A stretch of DNA of 64,000 nucleotides from Asterias amurensis. Its lineage: Eukaryota > Echinodermata > Asteroidea > Forcipulatida > Asteriidae. The notes beneath the pieces are model-generated. The model had not been told where the DNA came from. It worked only from the letters and a program-made list of their open reading frames with translations, and searched no databases. The number at the start of each line of letters is the position of its first letter. The first letter of the stretch is position 1. Below, piece after piece: positions 14,085 to 24,830 of the stretch. The DNA is taken from assembly GCF_032118995.1 (NCBI RefSeq), contig NC_092653.1, positions 24,509,202 through 24,573,201 of the forward strand, given 5' to 3'. A program made the translations under genes and the position numbers.

Positions 14085-14215
14085 ATTGTGGTGCCCACGG
14101 TTTTGCTGTGGTGCCCTTTGAAAAGTTCCAATACAAATTTAAGTTTTCCTCATAAAGTAGAGGTGCCCCTTAGCGGAGGAAAATTGTTGTGCCCCTTCAA
14201 ATTCAAGGCCTGCTT
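14085..14215 (+). repeat. Dispersed GGTGCCC repeat, copy 2
   Basis: This copy has GGTGCCCTTTGAAAAGTTCC-aatacaaatttaag, 'cctcataaagt' and a closing 'gtgccccttcaa'. The block order is that of 9668-9850. Confidence 0.5.
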
Positions 14216-15373
14216 GCAGATTGTACAACATGTATGACATTTGGCTTTAGAACTTATTTTAGGAATTTGTTTATGTATCAAGAAAACCACAAAGGAAACT
14301 GACTGAGTAGGCTAATTGTTAAAAGATTTGGGGTTGAACATAGACAAGTTTACTAGAGCGGGACTTGCACAAAGGACCTCCGACTTAGCAGGCCAGACTT
14401 TTTATCCCGTGACATTTTATGTAGCCTGTCATAGATTGGATTTTGTCAGCGTAATGCTGATTATGAGTAGGCAAAACTATAAAGGAAACTACTGTTAAGC
14501 CAATGTGAGAGTTTCGACTGAATACAGTGACTGAACAAAAACAGGGAAAAAACGTCACCGCATTTTCACAAGAATTTTGAAGTTGGTTGGGGTTGGAGGA
14601 GGAATTGGCTTAGAGTTTAAATCCAGGGAACGAAACCACAGCTACCGGATTCTACTAAATCAGGAAGGATATCACACTACGCAATGGGAAAGGTCTGACC
14701 TGACCTCTCATTCCACCGTGTACAACAGCCATCAGGAAATGATCAAAACCAATCTACAGTCAACTCATTCAAAAGTTACTGAGTGAGTGTCGATACTTGT
14801 TAATGATAACAATCATGTGTTGATAAGGTTCTCATGCCTTCACTTTACACGTACATGGCAATTTCACTCATTTCCTTCTAATAAAGCCAGTTATTTTATT
14901 TCTAATTTTATTTGTGTCACCAAAACACTGATTAGTTTAATTTTCTCTTCATCTTGGAATCATTCTATTGGACAAATTTATTAAATTTACCTATTTTCAG
15001 TCTTTAAAGTAGTGAGATCTAAACAGCCAGTATATTTTGAGTGGCTCTTTCCTCCTTGAAAAAAAGGCCTCATCCATCCTCTCCTTTAGTACAAAACAGA
15101 ACAAAGCCTTTGAACTGAAACTTGCACATTAAAAATTATAATTTTTAATTAGTCTTGATTGTTTTCTCTTTAATTAATAGACAGTTAAATGAAAACTGTT
15201 CAAACATAATTATTTCAATTACATGTGTAAGCATAGGCCTATAAAGAAGTGTACTTTATTAAAAGTCTTATAGTTCTTGAGTGTCATAATCTATGAGTCT
15301 AACAAAAACAATAGCATACACAGTACTACCATACTACAGTACGTATACAGAGTTCTATTCTGTTCTATTCTGT

Positions 15374-15468
15374 TTTTGTTTTGTTTTTGGTTTTACTGCG
15401 CCTTGAACACCCAGCAGGGTGGATATGTGCGCATTACAAGTCTTATTATTATTATTATTATTATTAGA
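15374..15468 (+). repeat. Dispersed repeat with ACTGCGCCTTGAACACCCAG core and ATT tail
   Basis: A core (ACTGCGCCTTGAACACCCAG, then a GGTGGAT-GTGCGCA word) is followed by a (ATT)n run. The reverse complement of 26110-26195 has the same core and order. This looks like the 3' part of a SINE-like element. Confidence 0.6.
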
Positions 15469-15521
15469 TTTGACAGTTCAGCAGGCGCAGGTTTTGGGGC
15501 GTTTTTTGTGGGTTTTTTTTG

Positions 15522-15648
15522 GCTATTTCAAGTTTCTAATAAGTAGCATTTAGCAAGATACACACCACACACACTGTAACATTTGTTTGCTATTTAAAGT
15601 ATCTAATAACTAGAATTTAGCAAGATACACACCACACACACTGTAACA
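15522..15648. repeat. 67-bp tandem duplication
   Basis: Two units of about 67 bp share GCTATTT-aag, TCTAATAA, 'atttagcaagatacacacc' and ACACACACTGTAAC. They are almost identical in the second half. Confidence 0.85.
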
Positions 15649-15804
15649 GTGTGACATTCAAACCAAGAAAGGAATACATACAATCTTTGTACAGATAAAC
15701 ATCTGTGCCACTTGGCCATGGTACGGTACGCTACAGTGGGCTATAACAGTCAGTATGTAAACAGTGTAACATCTGTACACAACTAAAATCTGAAGTCAAC
15801 TCAC

Positions 15805-15950
15805 CTTTTTCGGATTATAAACCGCCGTTCAAGGCATGTTCCTTACGTTGACGTTTCAGCAAACTTGGCCGTCTTCATCTTCATATCCTCTCACAAGTTG
15901 CCCCCTCTTCTCGGCCCCAATTACATGATGAAAATGTGAGGTTTTACGAC
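15805..15950 (-). other. Candidate 5' non-coding exon of GAS2L
   Basis: On the minus strand the sequence runs into a strong donor, AAAAAG|GTGAGT, with the last exon base at 15805, from a CpG-richer stretch. It lies upstream of GAS2L in the right orientation. The 5' limit is arbitrary, and no transcript evidence is available. Confidence 0.25.
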
Positions 15951-16308
15951 TTTTATGATACTATTTTGCGCAAGCTCTCGACCGGCCGTACTGTTTTACG
16001 CATGTGCGCTTGCTGTGTGTTGTGCGTACGAGCGAGTACCCAGTTTAGACTAGCCAGACTAGTCCGGCCAACGTGATAGACTAATAACAAGAGAGAGGGC
16101 GGCATACAAAAAATTGCTGCAACCTTTTGCTCGGATTTGTTTAAAGTTGTTGTGTGATTTTCTATCGTATGCCCACTTGCCTTTGAAGCGGCTATTTCGT
16201 TGAGCAACGTTTAGTACAATGATTGAGCTACTTTACTACGCGAAACTGTCTTTCATCTGGTGCAAAAAAAAAAACCAAAACAAAACAAAAAACACAAATT
16301 GCATATTA

Positions 16309-16316
16309 TGACGTCA
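16309..16316. promoter_or_regulatory. Perfect CRE/ATF-type palindrome TGACGTCA
   Basis: TGACGTCA is the consensus site of CREB/ATF factors. It lies in a CpG-richer region upstream of the candidate GAS2L 5' exon. A similar flanking context (AATTGC...TATGAC-TCATTAGAG) occurs at 56765-56795, so the site may have come with a dispersed repeat. Confidence 0.4.
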
Positions 16317-16411
16317 TTAGAGCAGGGCGCCCTCGTCGCGAAAAGGTCAAAAGGAGTTTGCTCATGTGCGCCGCGCGTACAAATCTGTGCATTTTGTTTA
16401 CCTCTGCTTGA

Positions 16412-16429
16412 TGACGTCGGCTATATAAC
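16412..16429. promoter_or_regulatory. CRE half-site plus TATA-like box
   Basis: TGACGTCGG is followed directly by CTATATAAC. The TATA-like word can be read on either strand. No start site can be fixed from sequence alone. Confidence 0.3.
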
Positions 16430-16540
16430 AACGCCCTCTCCCGAACAGTAGTCATGAAAACAACTGGTTGTTTATAATATATATAGTCAGTCTGCCTTTA
16501 ACTTGTTTGTTGTATGTTGGGTGTTGTTTTTGCCCTCGTC

Positions 16541-16740
16541 TCTTTTTTTTTTTTTTTTTTTTTATTTATTTATTTATTTATTTATATTTTTTTTTTTGGG
16601 GGGGTGTTTGTTTGTTTGTTTGTTTGTTTGTTTGTTTGTTTGTTTGTTTGTTTGTTTGTTTGTTTGTGTGTTTGTTTGTCTGTTCGTTTGTTTGTTTGTT
16701 TGGTTGTCTGTTCGTTTGTTTGTTTGTTTGTTTGTTTGGG
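16541..16740. repeat. Poly-T, (TTTA)n and (GTTT)n low-complexity block
   Basis: A T run is followed by TTTA repeats, then T and G runs, then about 30 GTTT tetranucleotides with a few CTGTTC interruptions. Long open frames across it encode only FVCL-type repeats. Confidence 0.95.
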
Positions 16741-16987
16741 TTTATTCGTTCGTAGGGATGGGGGCGTGGCTCGTGAAATGTTAATGCAACACCAATAATA
16801 ATACAATATGCCGATACAACATTAATTGGGGTTTGCCAACCGCCATTTCAATGCCGAAACAATGTTCACTTTCCTTTTCCATTTTCTCTGTATAAAAAAA
16901 ATAATACACATGAAATATGGTCTACAACGTTTCAACAAATCGAAAGGGCTTAAAAGGGAGTCCATCGGATACCCCACTGCACTTTAA

Positions 16988-17105
16988 AAACCTAAAGTTC
17001 AAACGTTGACCCTTGTTTGTGTCAGCCTGACCAGATATGGATCACGCCCCTCTCTACGACTCAATAATTCCGGATTAATTCTGACCGGAAGTTTTTAGAG
17101 TGTAC
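16988..17105. repeat. GGGTCA-family inverted-repeat element, short copy
   Basis: The right end reads AATTCTGACCGGAAGTTTTT-agagtgta, which matches the right ends of the elements at 29807 and 32734. The left side has TTGACCC and GTCAGCCTGACC words. Confidence 0.4.
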
Positions 17106-17592
17106 AACAAAACAACTTCGAAATTAAAAGCTGCATAGAAGGTTGAAGAGACGATAGTCGATGGAATTCCGAAAACAATTTCATCAAGGCAAACAAATAT
17201 GAGCTGGTAGGTATTAAAGTACGGGTCACAAAGTACTTAAACCGCACGTCTAGGTGACAATTATCACAGCGTTTTGTAAGAGTGTGTACTTGGAACTCGT
17301 CATTCGGCATATCAGCCTGCAAGCAAGTGCTTCTTTCACAAGCCACACGTCATCCGTTGGAGACTGCAAATGCTGACTTTTGCTTTATTTAGTTATGTAC
17401 TTTCAATGTTTCAAACAAGCGAAATTCAAGTTTGAATCAAGTCCTGATATTGAACATTCGTTGAGCGTGACGAGTTTTCATGTGAGACTTTAAGACAACA
17501 GTGAACGTGGAAACTTACCATTGGAGAAGCTTGCATCTTGCTGGATCTATTGTTGCTGTGATGACTCTTTACTCACAATTGTTGTAAGCATA

Positions 17593-20500
17593 ATGAGACA
17601 CTTTTGCTTCGGTTTGTTCCTGTATCTGCTAGTATGCACACTTCCAACGGGTAAGTAGGCTAATCTGCAATAAAAGTAAAGAATTATCATTTAAATAAAT
17701 AAATAATACACAATATGTATCTACCGTTCACGAAAAGCATTGGGGGGGGGGGGGGCGGGACTTAAATATTTTATTTAAAAAATAAAAAAATTTCAGTCCT
17801 TAATGTGTAAAACGCTGAAATTCGTTTTTCTTTTTATACTGGAAAAAGATAGATTTGAACTTAAACGGCGATTCGAGAAAGACACAATCTGTATTTAAAG
17901 GTAGTGGACACTATTGGTAATTAGTCAAAATAATTATTAGCATAAAACCTTTCTTGGTAACGAGTAATGGGGAGAGTTTGGTACTATAAAACATTGTGAG
18001 AAACGGCTCCCTCTGAAGTGGAGTAGTTTTCGAGAAACAAGTAATTTTCCACGAATTTGATTTCGAGACCTCAAGTTTAGAATTTGAGGTCCCGAAATCA
18101 AGGCATCTGAAAGCACACAACTTCGTGTGACAAAGGTGGTTTGTTCTATAATAGTTATCTCGCAACTCCGACGACCAATCAAGCTCAAATTTTCACAGGT
18201 TTGTTATTTGATGCATATGTTGGGATACAGCAAGTGAGAAGACTGGTCTTTGACAATTACCAATAGTGTCCAATGGCTTTAACTAGTCTATTAATTAAGT
18301 TAAAAAAAAAATACAAATATATTTCACAAATCCTTTGTGGCATTAATTACCTCAAGTTCACCAGCCATGTGCAAACAATATTCAATTAATATTCACGTCA
18401 ATACATAGGCCATGTCCATAAAATTCTAACGCGAAACTTTGTCTCTCTTTTGTTTTGAAAAAATAACTGTCCGTCAACATTCGTTTAAAAATAATATAAA
18501 AAATACATAAACAGATTAATTTAACAAATTCAATTTAAAAAGAGCCAATTCGGCGAAAATCGGGCAGTGCAAGTTTAATGAAAAGTGTATTTAATTATTG
18601 ATTTATTTCTTTTGTTTACCCAGGGTGAGCCAAATCAGTAATAATAACTGGTTTCCATTCAGGCCCTGCACATTTACATTGTTAAGAACAAACAAATATA
18701 ATTTACATTATCAAAAAGTAAACATAAAATCACATTATAAAATTACGATATAAAAGTTGCAAACGTTTTTTGTAGTTTTCAAAATGTATGTGTGCTTGGA
18801 TCTAGTGCTTTTTTAAATGAATGTGCAATGTTTTTTTTGAAGTGTACATTTTTAATATTTTACCTTAAGATCACTTCTGTGTTATTAATATTAGCTGGGA
18901 TCCATGGGAGATCAGTGAGTTTTTCTTACCGAATGGATTTCCCAGGATAATCAAGAAATAAATAAATAAATAAAATCAACTCCTCGACAATAATTCGAGT
19001 GTAACTTAGAATTAAATTTGAAAAACGAACAATGAAATGAGTTATCTCTCAACAATAAACTGTGGTAGTAATGTTGGAAGCGCTTTGAGGTAGACATGGT
19101 TGATGAAGTGCTACATAAACCCGATTATTATTGTTATTTTAGGCTGTTATAAGCCTCAAGAGAAAACAATACTGGTACCGTTAGGTTTCACTACACTGTT
19201 TGTTATCGCTTACGTTTTATTGTTCTTAATTTATTCAACCTCTTCATCGTTCTTGTTTGTCGGTAATAAAAAAATACCATTCAAGGTTACATGAATCGCG
19301 TGAGCTTTCGAGACGTTTCCAGTTTTGTATTTCACTATTCTGAAATCAAGTTGCCAAAGGAATAAAATAAAAAATACCACTTAAGTTACACGAATCGTGC
19401 GTGCAGTGGATACGTTTCCAATTTTGTATTTCACTATTCTGAAATCAAGTTGCCAAAGGAATAAAATAAAAAATACCACTTAAGTTACACGAATCGTGCG
19501 TGCAGTGGATACGTTTCCAATTTTGTATTTCATTCTTCTTAAATCAAGTTGTAAAAAAATTAAAAAAAATAAAAAAATAAAAACTATTACAAATACATTA
19601 ATATTTCACTTAATCATTTCGTGAACCTAATTTTAATTAACTCTAGCACACCAGCCATGTATAAACAATTCTCAATTACACATTACATAGGCCTATGTGT
19701 TGTGCCCTGTCTATGGAATAATGTTGCACACATTTGTGTCTGTCTTTCGTTTTGAAAAATTACTGTCCGTCAACATTCGTTAAAGAAACTAAAAACACAC
19801 ATAATAATATGTTAATTTCGAGACTTCTGAAGAATATTGTTAAAAACTTTACAACAAAATTATAATAATTATATATCTTTGTTTATAGGAACTATAATAT
19901 AACGTAATTCACTTATTTTGTTTAATTTCAAAGGCACCGAGTCGAAGATGAGCAACCGGTCAGCTCTCTTAGATAACCTGTTGGATGAGTACGGCCCACC
20001 CTCTCTAAGACCTGTTCACAATTACTCCACGAAAGTCACCATACAATTCCGTCTCCTTATTACCCAAGTCATCGAGCTGGTAACGTTCCTTAAGATATTT
20101 TATTATTAATATCAGTTAAATAAATGATAATAACTGTGTTTGTAAAGCGCCAAAACGCCAAAAGGATACAAGGCGCTGAATAAAGAGGGGGAAAGGACAG
20201 AACAAAGACAAAAACGACCACCTATGACGAAGGAAAAGAGTGGGTTTTTAGAGCATATTTGAAGATTGTGACACTGTTGGGAGAAAGGCATAATAAGTTT
20301 TCCCGGTAAATTTTAGCAAAATTCAGTCAATAATTTAACATCTGGTTCATCAAAATTTGCTAGAAATTTGATACTCCTTCATTAGCATGCAACAGTTTAA
20401 AAAATAGTAATTGTTGCATTCAGTGATCAAATAAAGATGGTTCAAATCAATAAAATAAAAGAAACTGGATAATAAGTAGGAAATCAAGAAAGTAAGTTGA

Positions 20501-23500
20501 GAGTTTTTAATGTGAAGATGCAGGACCAATTGTTTGTTTTCACTTAATCGCTCCCTTTTAATGTGTTCTTTGCAGAATGAAAAAGATCAAACAATACAGA
20601 TAAGTGGATGGCTTGCACAGGTAGGTACACTCTGGTGGGGGACTCCGGTATTTAAGCCATGAATAAGATCACTGCAATGGTAAAATTGAAACCATGGGCG
20701 TAGAGAACGAAAAGAGACTCAATAGGTGTTAAATTCACACCAAAGCAATTGTGTTGACAGAAATTAGTTGACAGAAATTAGTTTTTAACATCATAATTAT
20801 AGTGTAAATTTAAGTTTTCTACCCAGTATCATTATGTGATAACACCCATGCCTCAATAACACCCCAATTTTGGCAGCGACGGTATATAATTTACTACATC
20901 AGCAATTAGAGCAGATAAAGTTAACGTTAACCAAATTGGAGGGTGAGCAATGATCGCTTTCCACCTGCATTCTTACTATTGTTTAATCAAGATTTTTTTA
21001 TTTTTGCAACAATGAGGTTCTCCAAATGAATAGCCATCTTGTACTTTGTTTACTATTGTTTGTGCCACCTAATTGTCTATTTTGATTGATAACGTCCATC
21101 ACCTGTGGTATTTGTGGTGAATTGGTGTTGAAGTTATGGTGTCTCATAACTCCACATCAAAAGAAAACCAAAAGTAATGACGACTTATCAAGAAGTCATT
21201 TAAAGTCTTGGCATGCCCAAATGCGGTCACATTATTGGTCAATCAAAATAATCTCTTCAAATCACTATTACGACCTTTTGTTTATTGGGTGTTTGTTTGT
21301 TTGTTTGTCTGTTTGTTATTTTTTATATACAATTTACTTCCAGGTATGGGAGGATGAGTTCCTGACTTGGAATCCTGCTGAACATAATAATGTGACAAGA
21401 TTGTTTGTTTACACTTCCAAAATTTGGGTGCCAGATATCACGCTATATAAAAAGTAAGTTACTCCTACTCTTCCTCTGTACAGTCACTGTAGTACAATAC
21501 GAAAGTGTAAGACCACCAGGGCCCAATTTCATAGAGCTGCTTAAGCACAAAATTTTGCTTAAGCAAAAACATCCTTGCTGAGTAAAATCAGATTAACGGC
21601 CAAGACTCCATTCAATTGTTATGCTAAGTAAACAACAGCTAAATACCAGTCACAAGCAATGTATATGGCATGAATTTTTGGCCAGTAACATGTGTAAAAC
21701 AAGCGAGCTATTTTCGTGCTTAAGCATTTTTTTGGCTAAAGCAGCTCTATGAAATTGGCCCCTGGGCTAGTCACTCCCTTCATAGGGTAACCCCATCAGG
21801 GTCAAAGCACTGTTCTCAATGGGGCAGTGTACGAGAAAAAGCCACACACACAGAATAAGGGAGAACCAAACATGATCGAACAAATCCCATATAAGCAACA
21901 GCAACAATCTATACCACCAGGAACAAAATCAGAGAAAACGAAGCAACAACAAACCCATAAAGTTATTGGTGGTATAGCGCCACTATGTCTTTCTATAATT
22001 ATATAATCTATATATTTATGCAAGTAACGTGTCTTTTTGTGTAACCTTTAGTTAATAGATCGGGCTGCAAATTTTCGTACGTCTTTTTTTTCGGTCCGGT
22101 GATTACACTACAGGGGTTCAATTTTTTTATTTTCTTCGTATTTCAAAATTTGATTTATTTCACAAACCTTTTAAAGAGGATGAACGAATATAAGGTATGA
22201 AAGCACGGCTGTTGATTTACGAAAACGTGCCAACGAAACCTTCTGTCATTTTTTCTAGTGTGGACATAAACTTCGAGAGTTACAAGGATATCAACGCCAA
22301 AGTGAGCTACACTGGTTTGGTCGACTGGAGTACACCAGTTATCCTCAAATGCACTTGCAACATCGACGCTCGACTGTATCCGTTCGACGTCCAGGTTTGC
22401 GAGTTGAAGTTCAGCGCATGGGCGTATGACGGTGCCGAATTAGATCTCGTTCAAGCCGTAGGAGCGGTTTCTACGCAGAACCAGTTCCGTGATGACAGTG
22501 TGTGGGAACTCATCAAGGTGGATGTGATCCGCAGAGAGGTGTTATATCCTTGCTGTTCAACCCCCTTTCCTGATCTTGGGTACTTCATTCATCTCCGGAG
22601 ACGGTCTCTTTTCCACGTCTTGAACATCATTATACCATGCCTGCTGCTGTCTGTCCTGAACCTGATGGTGTTTGTTCTGCCCCCCGAGTCCGGTGAGAAG
22701 ATTCAGCTCGGGATGACCAACTTGCTAGCTCTTGTACTCTTCCAGCAGCTCATCACTGACAACCTGCCACCAACGTCCGCAGACAAATCTCCTATAATAA
22801 GTAAGTACGAACTTCCAACCATTTCTCATCTTGCATTATCACTTTTAACTTGACATTTTCCGTGCCGGTGTCCCAGGGAAATCTGTCCGCCGGGGATTCT
22901 GTCCCCGTATGGAAAATCAACGATGGGCGAAATGAAGACGAGTCAAAAGAGGGCGCTATCAAAATCAGTTTGTGCACGGTTTGCCGTATAACGCACTTAA
23001 TCTCTGGGGGACAGAATCCCCTGCCACACCGTTACCGTATCTGCAAATTCAGACACGGCCCGACTCCCAAAAGCGGTAGAATGTTGGTACGGAGGTGTGT
23101 TCCGTGTCGTGCAATTGGGGGGTAACTACCGAAAAATGGCAACAACACAAGAATGCATACTGCAATATCAGCATGTTGTGATTTTGCGCGAAGGCTGGTA
23201 CGCCGGTCAGCAGTCTTGATTTTGTGCACTGTGCCGTATTGACAGTCCCATCACTATGATACAGTATAAACATTTGAGTAGAAGCTCATCAGCCCATCCC
23301 CAGAGGTCTAGGAAGAAACTGGTCACGGGGGCCGAGCAAAACATAATTCTTGTAAAAAAAGGTTGCTGTCACTGTATTCTGTATTTTCCTAACCAATAAC
23401 TTCACATTTTTTTGTCTGCAGCTTTCTACTTTACTCCAATGATTGTCCTTGCTTGCACTTCAATCATATGCACCGTGCTAGTACTCAAGCTGTTCTACCA

Positions 23501-23936
23501 CAACGACCGACGCCCAGTGCCACGCTGGCTTCATCACACCACTTTCAAGCTTTCTCGTGCCGTTCTCTACAAGCTAAAATCCCGCCGTTTTAATGAACTG
23601 TCTGGAGCATCAGAGCAGCGGTTACCACGAGCGTCTGGTGATGAGTCTGAAGGTAGTGACGATGTCATCGAGACAAGCAACGGCAATAATACACGCTGTC
23701 GTGCCTGTACGGCCCGGCACTCCCGTAAAGACGGGCCTTTGGGTAGCGATACAGCCGTAGACATCAAAGTGACCGGGAGCCTGCCAGGTCTTAAGGATAA
23801 GGGGACACATTTTGGGGACAGTGACCTAGATTGGAAGGATGTAGCCTTGGTTATTGACCGGGTCGCACTTGCCTTGTCAGTCATTGTCACGATATCCTCA
23901 CTTATCCTTACTGTTGTTCTCTTCCTTTTGGGATAA
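17593..23936 (+). CDS. nAChR-like alpha-type subunit, gene A (six exons, 471 aa)
   Basis: Ligand-gated cation channel subunit of the plasma membrane. Exons: 17593-17650, 19934-20079, 20576-20620, 21344-21453, 22259-22800, 23422-23936. The phases join in one frame. Residues 1-19 are a signal peptide. Loop D has GWLAQVW, and the Cys-loop is C153-C167 (CNIDARLYPFDVQVC). Loop B is AWAY, and loop C is LYPCCSTPFPD with vicinal C218-C219, the mark of alpha subunits. M1 is about 238-260. M2 starts after GEK with Glu266 at -1' and Gln269 at 2'. M3 follows TFYFTPMI. An intracellular loop of about 115 residues leads to M4 (WKDVALVIDR onward). Odd points are an extra Cys151 beside the Cys-loop and Phe223 where the family has Tyr. 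N-glycosylation sequons are NRS, NYS and NVT. Orthology to a named vertebrate subunit cannot be settled by eye. Confidence 0.92.
17742..17755. repeat. Poly-G run in intron 1 of gene A
   Basis: A run of 14 G, then CGGGA. Simple sequence. Confidence 0.9.
17894..18283 (+). repeat. TTAAAGGCAGTGG MITE, copy 2 (full length)
   Basis: About 390 bp in intron 1 of gene A. The ends are inverted repeats (TTAAAGGTAGTGGACACTAT and its near complement ending GGCTTTAA). A central hairpin (TTTCGAGACCTCAAGTTTAG with its complement) lies near 18060-18100. No open frame of note. Confidence 0.85.
19075..19140 (+). repeat. SINE-like 3' tail
   Basis: GAAGCGCTTTGAGGTAGACA, then a GTGCTACATAAA word and an ATTATT-rich tail. 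This is a common 3' end of invertebrate SINE-like repeats. It lies in intron 1 of gene A. Confidence 0.5.
19263..19560. repeat. ~100-bp tandem repeat, about three units
   Basis: Units start near 19274, 19374 and 19473 at 'ATACCA'. Units two and three are nearly identical until the third decays (TTCATTCTTCTTAAATC). Shared words are CGTTTCCA, TTTTGTATTTCA and AAATCAAGTTG. In intron 1 of gene A. Confidence 0.85.
20106..20190 (+). repeat. Dispersed 'AAAGCGCCAAA...AAGGCGC' repeat fragment
   Basis: ATAATAACTGTGTTTGTAAA-gcgccaaaa and a closing 'caaggcgctga'. The arrangement matches 59755-59830 (TTTATATAGCGCCAAATC ... 'catggcgct'). In intron 2 of gene A. Confidence 0.45.
21516..21766. repeat. Foldback element with CCAGGG-CCAATTTCATAGAGCTGC ends
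   Basis: The left end CCAGGGCCCAATTTCATAGA-gctgcttaagca is mirrored by the right end (reverse complement CCAGGGGCCAATTTCATAGA-gctgctttagc). About 250 bp, non-coding, in intron 4 of gene A. Diverged relatives lie at 10505 and 30889. Confidence 0.85.
22862..23012. repeat. Short inverted-repeat element with GGGGATTCTGTCCCC
   Basis: GGGGATTCTGTCCCC near 22893 and its reverse complement (GGGGGACAGAATCCCC) near 23004 bracket about 95 bp in intron 5 of gene A. Similar GGACAGAAT words occur at 61660-61690. Ends are uncertain. Confidence 0.4.
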
Positions 23937-23964
23937 CAAAATAAAAACAAAATCTCTAAAAAAA

Positions 23965-24105
23965 AGACCCGGGTTCCAAATCCCAGGGGGCTTGACCACA
24001 TTATGGATCAAGTTGACCCAGACAGTGGGTTAAAATGGGATTCAACTCAGATCCCATCCGTTGCCACGGATCAGGGTCAGGATCCGGAAGTTGTTTAGAG
24101 CGTAA
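23965..24105. repeat. GGGTCA-family inverted-repeat element
   Basis: The left end AGACCCGGGTTCCAAATCCC and right end GGATCCGGAAGTTGTTTAGA are built from GGGTCA/TGACCC words, like the copies at 29807, 32734 and 35768. Confidence 0.45.
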
Positions 24106-24654
24106 CAAACCAAGTTATCTCGTGTACAAAATGAGTAAACATACATGCGAACAAGACACTGTCGCAAAACTCAAATTAACCCAGTTGCGGGTGGGGCTTG
24201 ATCAATGTCTTTAAGCTGACCAAGAGAAGTAGTAGATATTGTGATTTTGACTGATATTTTACCGGTTTGACACAGTTTCGGGTCAGTTTGACATAGATTC
24301 CGGGTCAAAACATTACCAAAGCATGTTTTTATGTTTCCTTCCATGGTGGCATTATAGTTTACATATATTTGGTCGTTGATGAGGAACAGCGAAGTTGTAA
24401 ACTATTCTCTTACAAAAATGTAAGCAAACATTTATCCCTGAAAATAATTTGCTGTGTGATAATGTATCTCGCGAGCATGGGCAAACTATTATACTGATAT
24501 TTTATAACCTTCGAGTATCTTTTGCACTGTATAATGTATAGTTAATAATACAAATTACTGTTAATATATTTTACAAAGATTAATGTTCAAGTATTTGTTT
24601 GTTGCAGTACCCGCTGCTGCTAAAATAAAGGATTTGAACTGCCTCTAGCTACCG

Positions 24655-24830
24655 GGCAATATCAGTGGTCTAGTTGGTATGACACTGCTCTTGAATTGCA
24701 AAGGTCGTGGGTTCGAACTCCACCCGAGTAGTATGTCTGAGATTCTTTTCTCACATAATTTGGGATTACAGAGCTTACACACCTCGGTGTATATGGGTAA
24801 AACCAAAATTATATTTATTATTATTTGAAA
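24655..24830 (+). repeat. tRNA-like SINE
   Basis: An A-box-like TGGTCTAGTTGG and a B box GGTTCGAACTCC are spaced as in a tRNA, and the T arm can pair (GTGGG/TCCAC). The acceptor stem does not pair, so it is not a working tRNA. A tail with 'acacctcggtgtatatgggtaa' and ATT-rich sequence follows. Confidence 0.6.

Larger units (their letters stand above)
12531..15803. other. Non-coding stretch between GAS2L and its possible promoter
   Basis: No exon is recognisable. The stretch holds small tandem duplications (13436, 13618, 15522), the second GGTGCCC repeat (14085) and an ATT-tailed dispersed repeat (15374). It is probably the first intron of GAS2L if the 5' exon near 15805 is real. Confidence 0.4.

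Noticed and set aside
15953-16207. 84-residue minus-strand frame near the possible promoter
   Set aside because: No family match, and it lies in a CpG-richer region where stops are rarer. More likely 5' UTR or promoter DNA.
16468-16806. Several long overlapping frames rich in FVCLFVCL or KQTNKQTN
   Set aside because: They are translations of a GTTT tetranucleotide run on both strands, not genes.
24655-24735. Possible functional tRNA gene
   Set aside because: A and B boxes are present but acceptor and anticodon stems do not pair, and a SINE-like tail follows.
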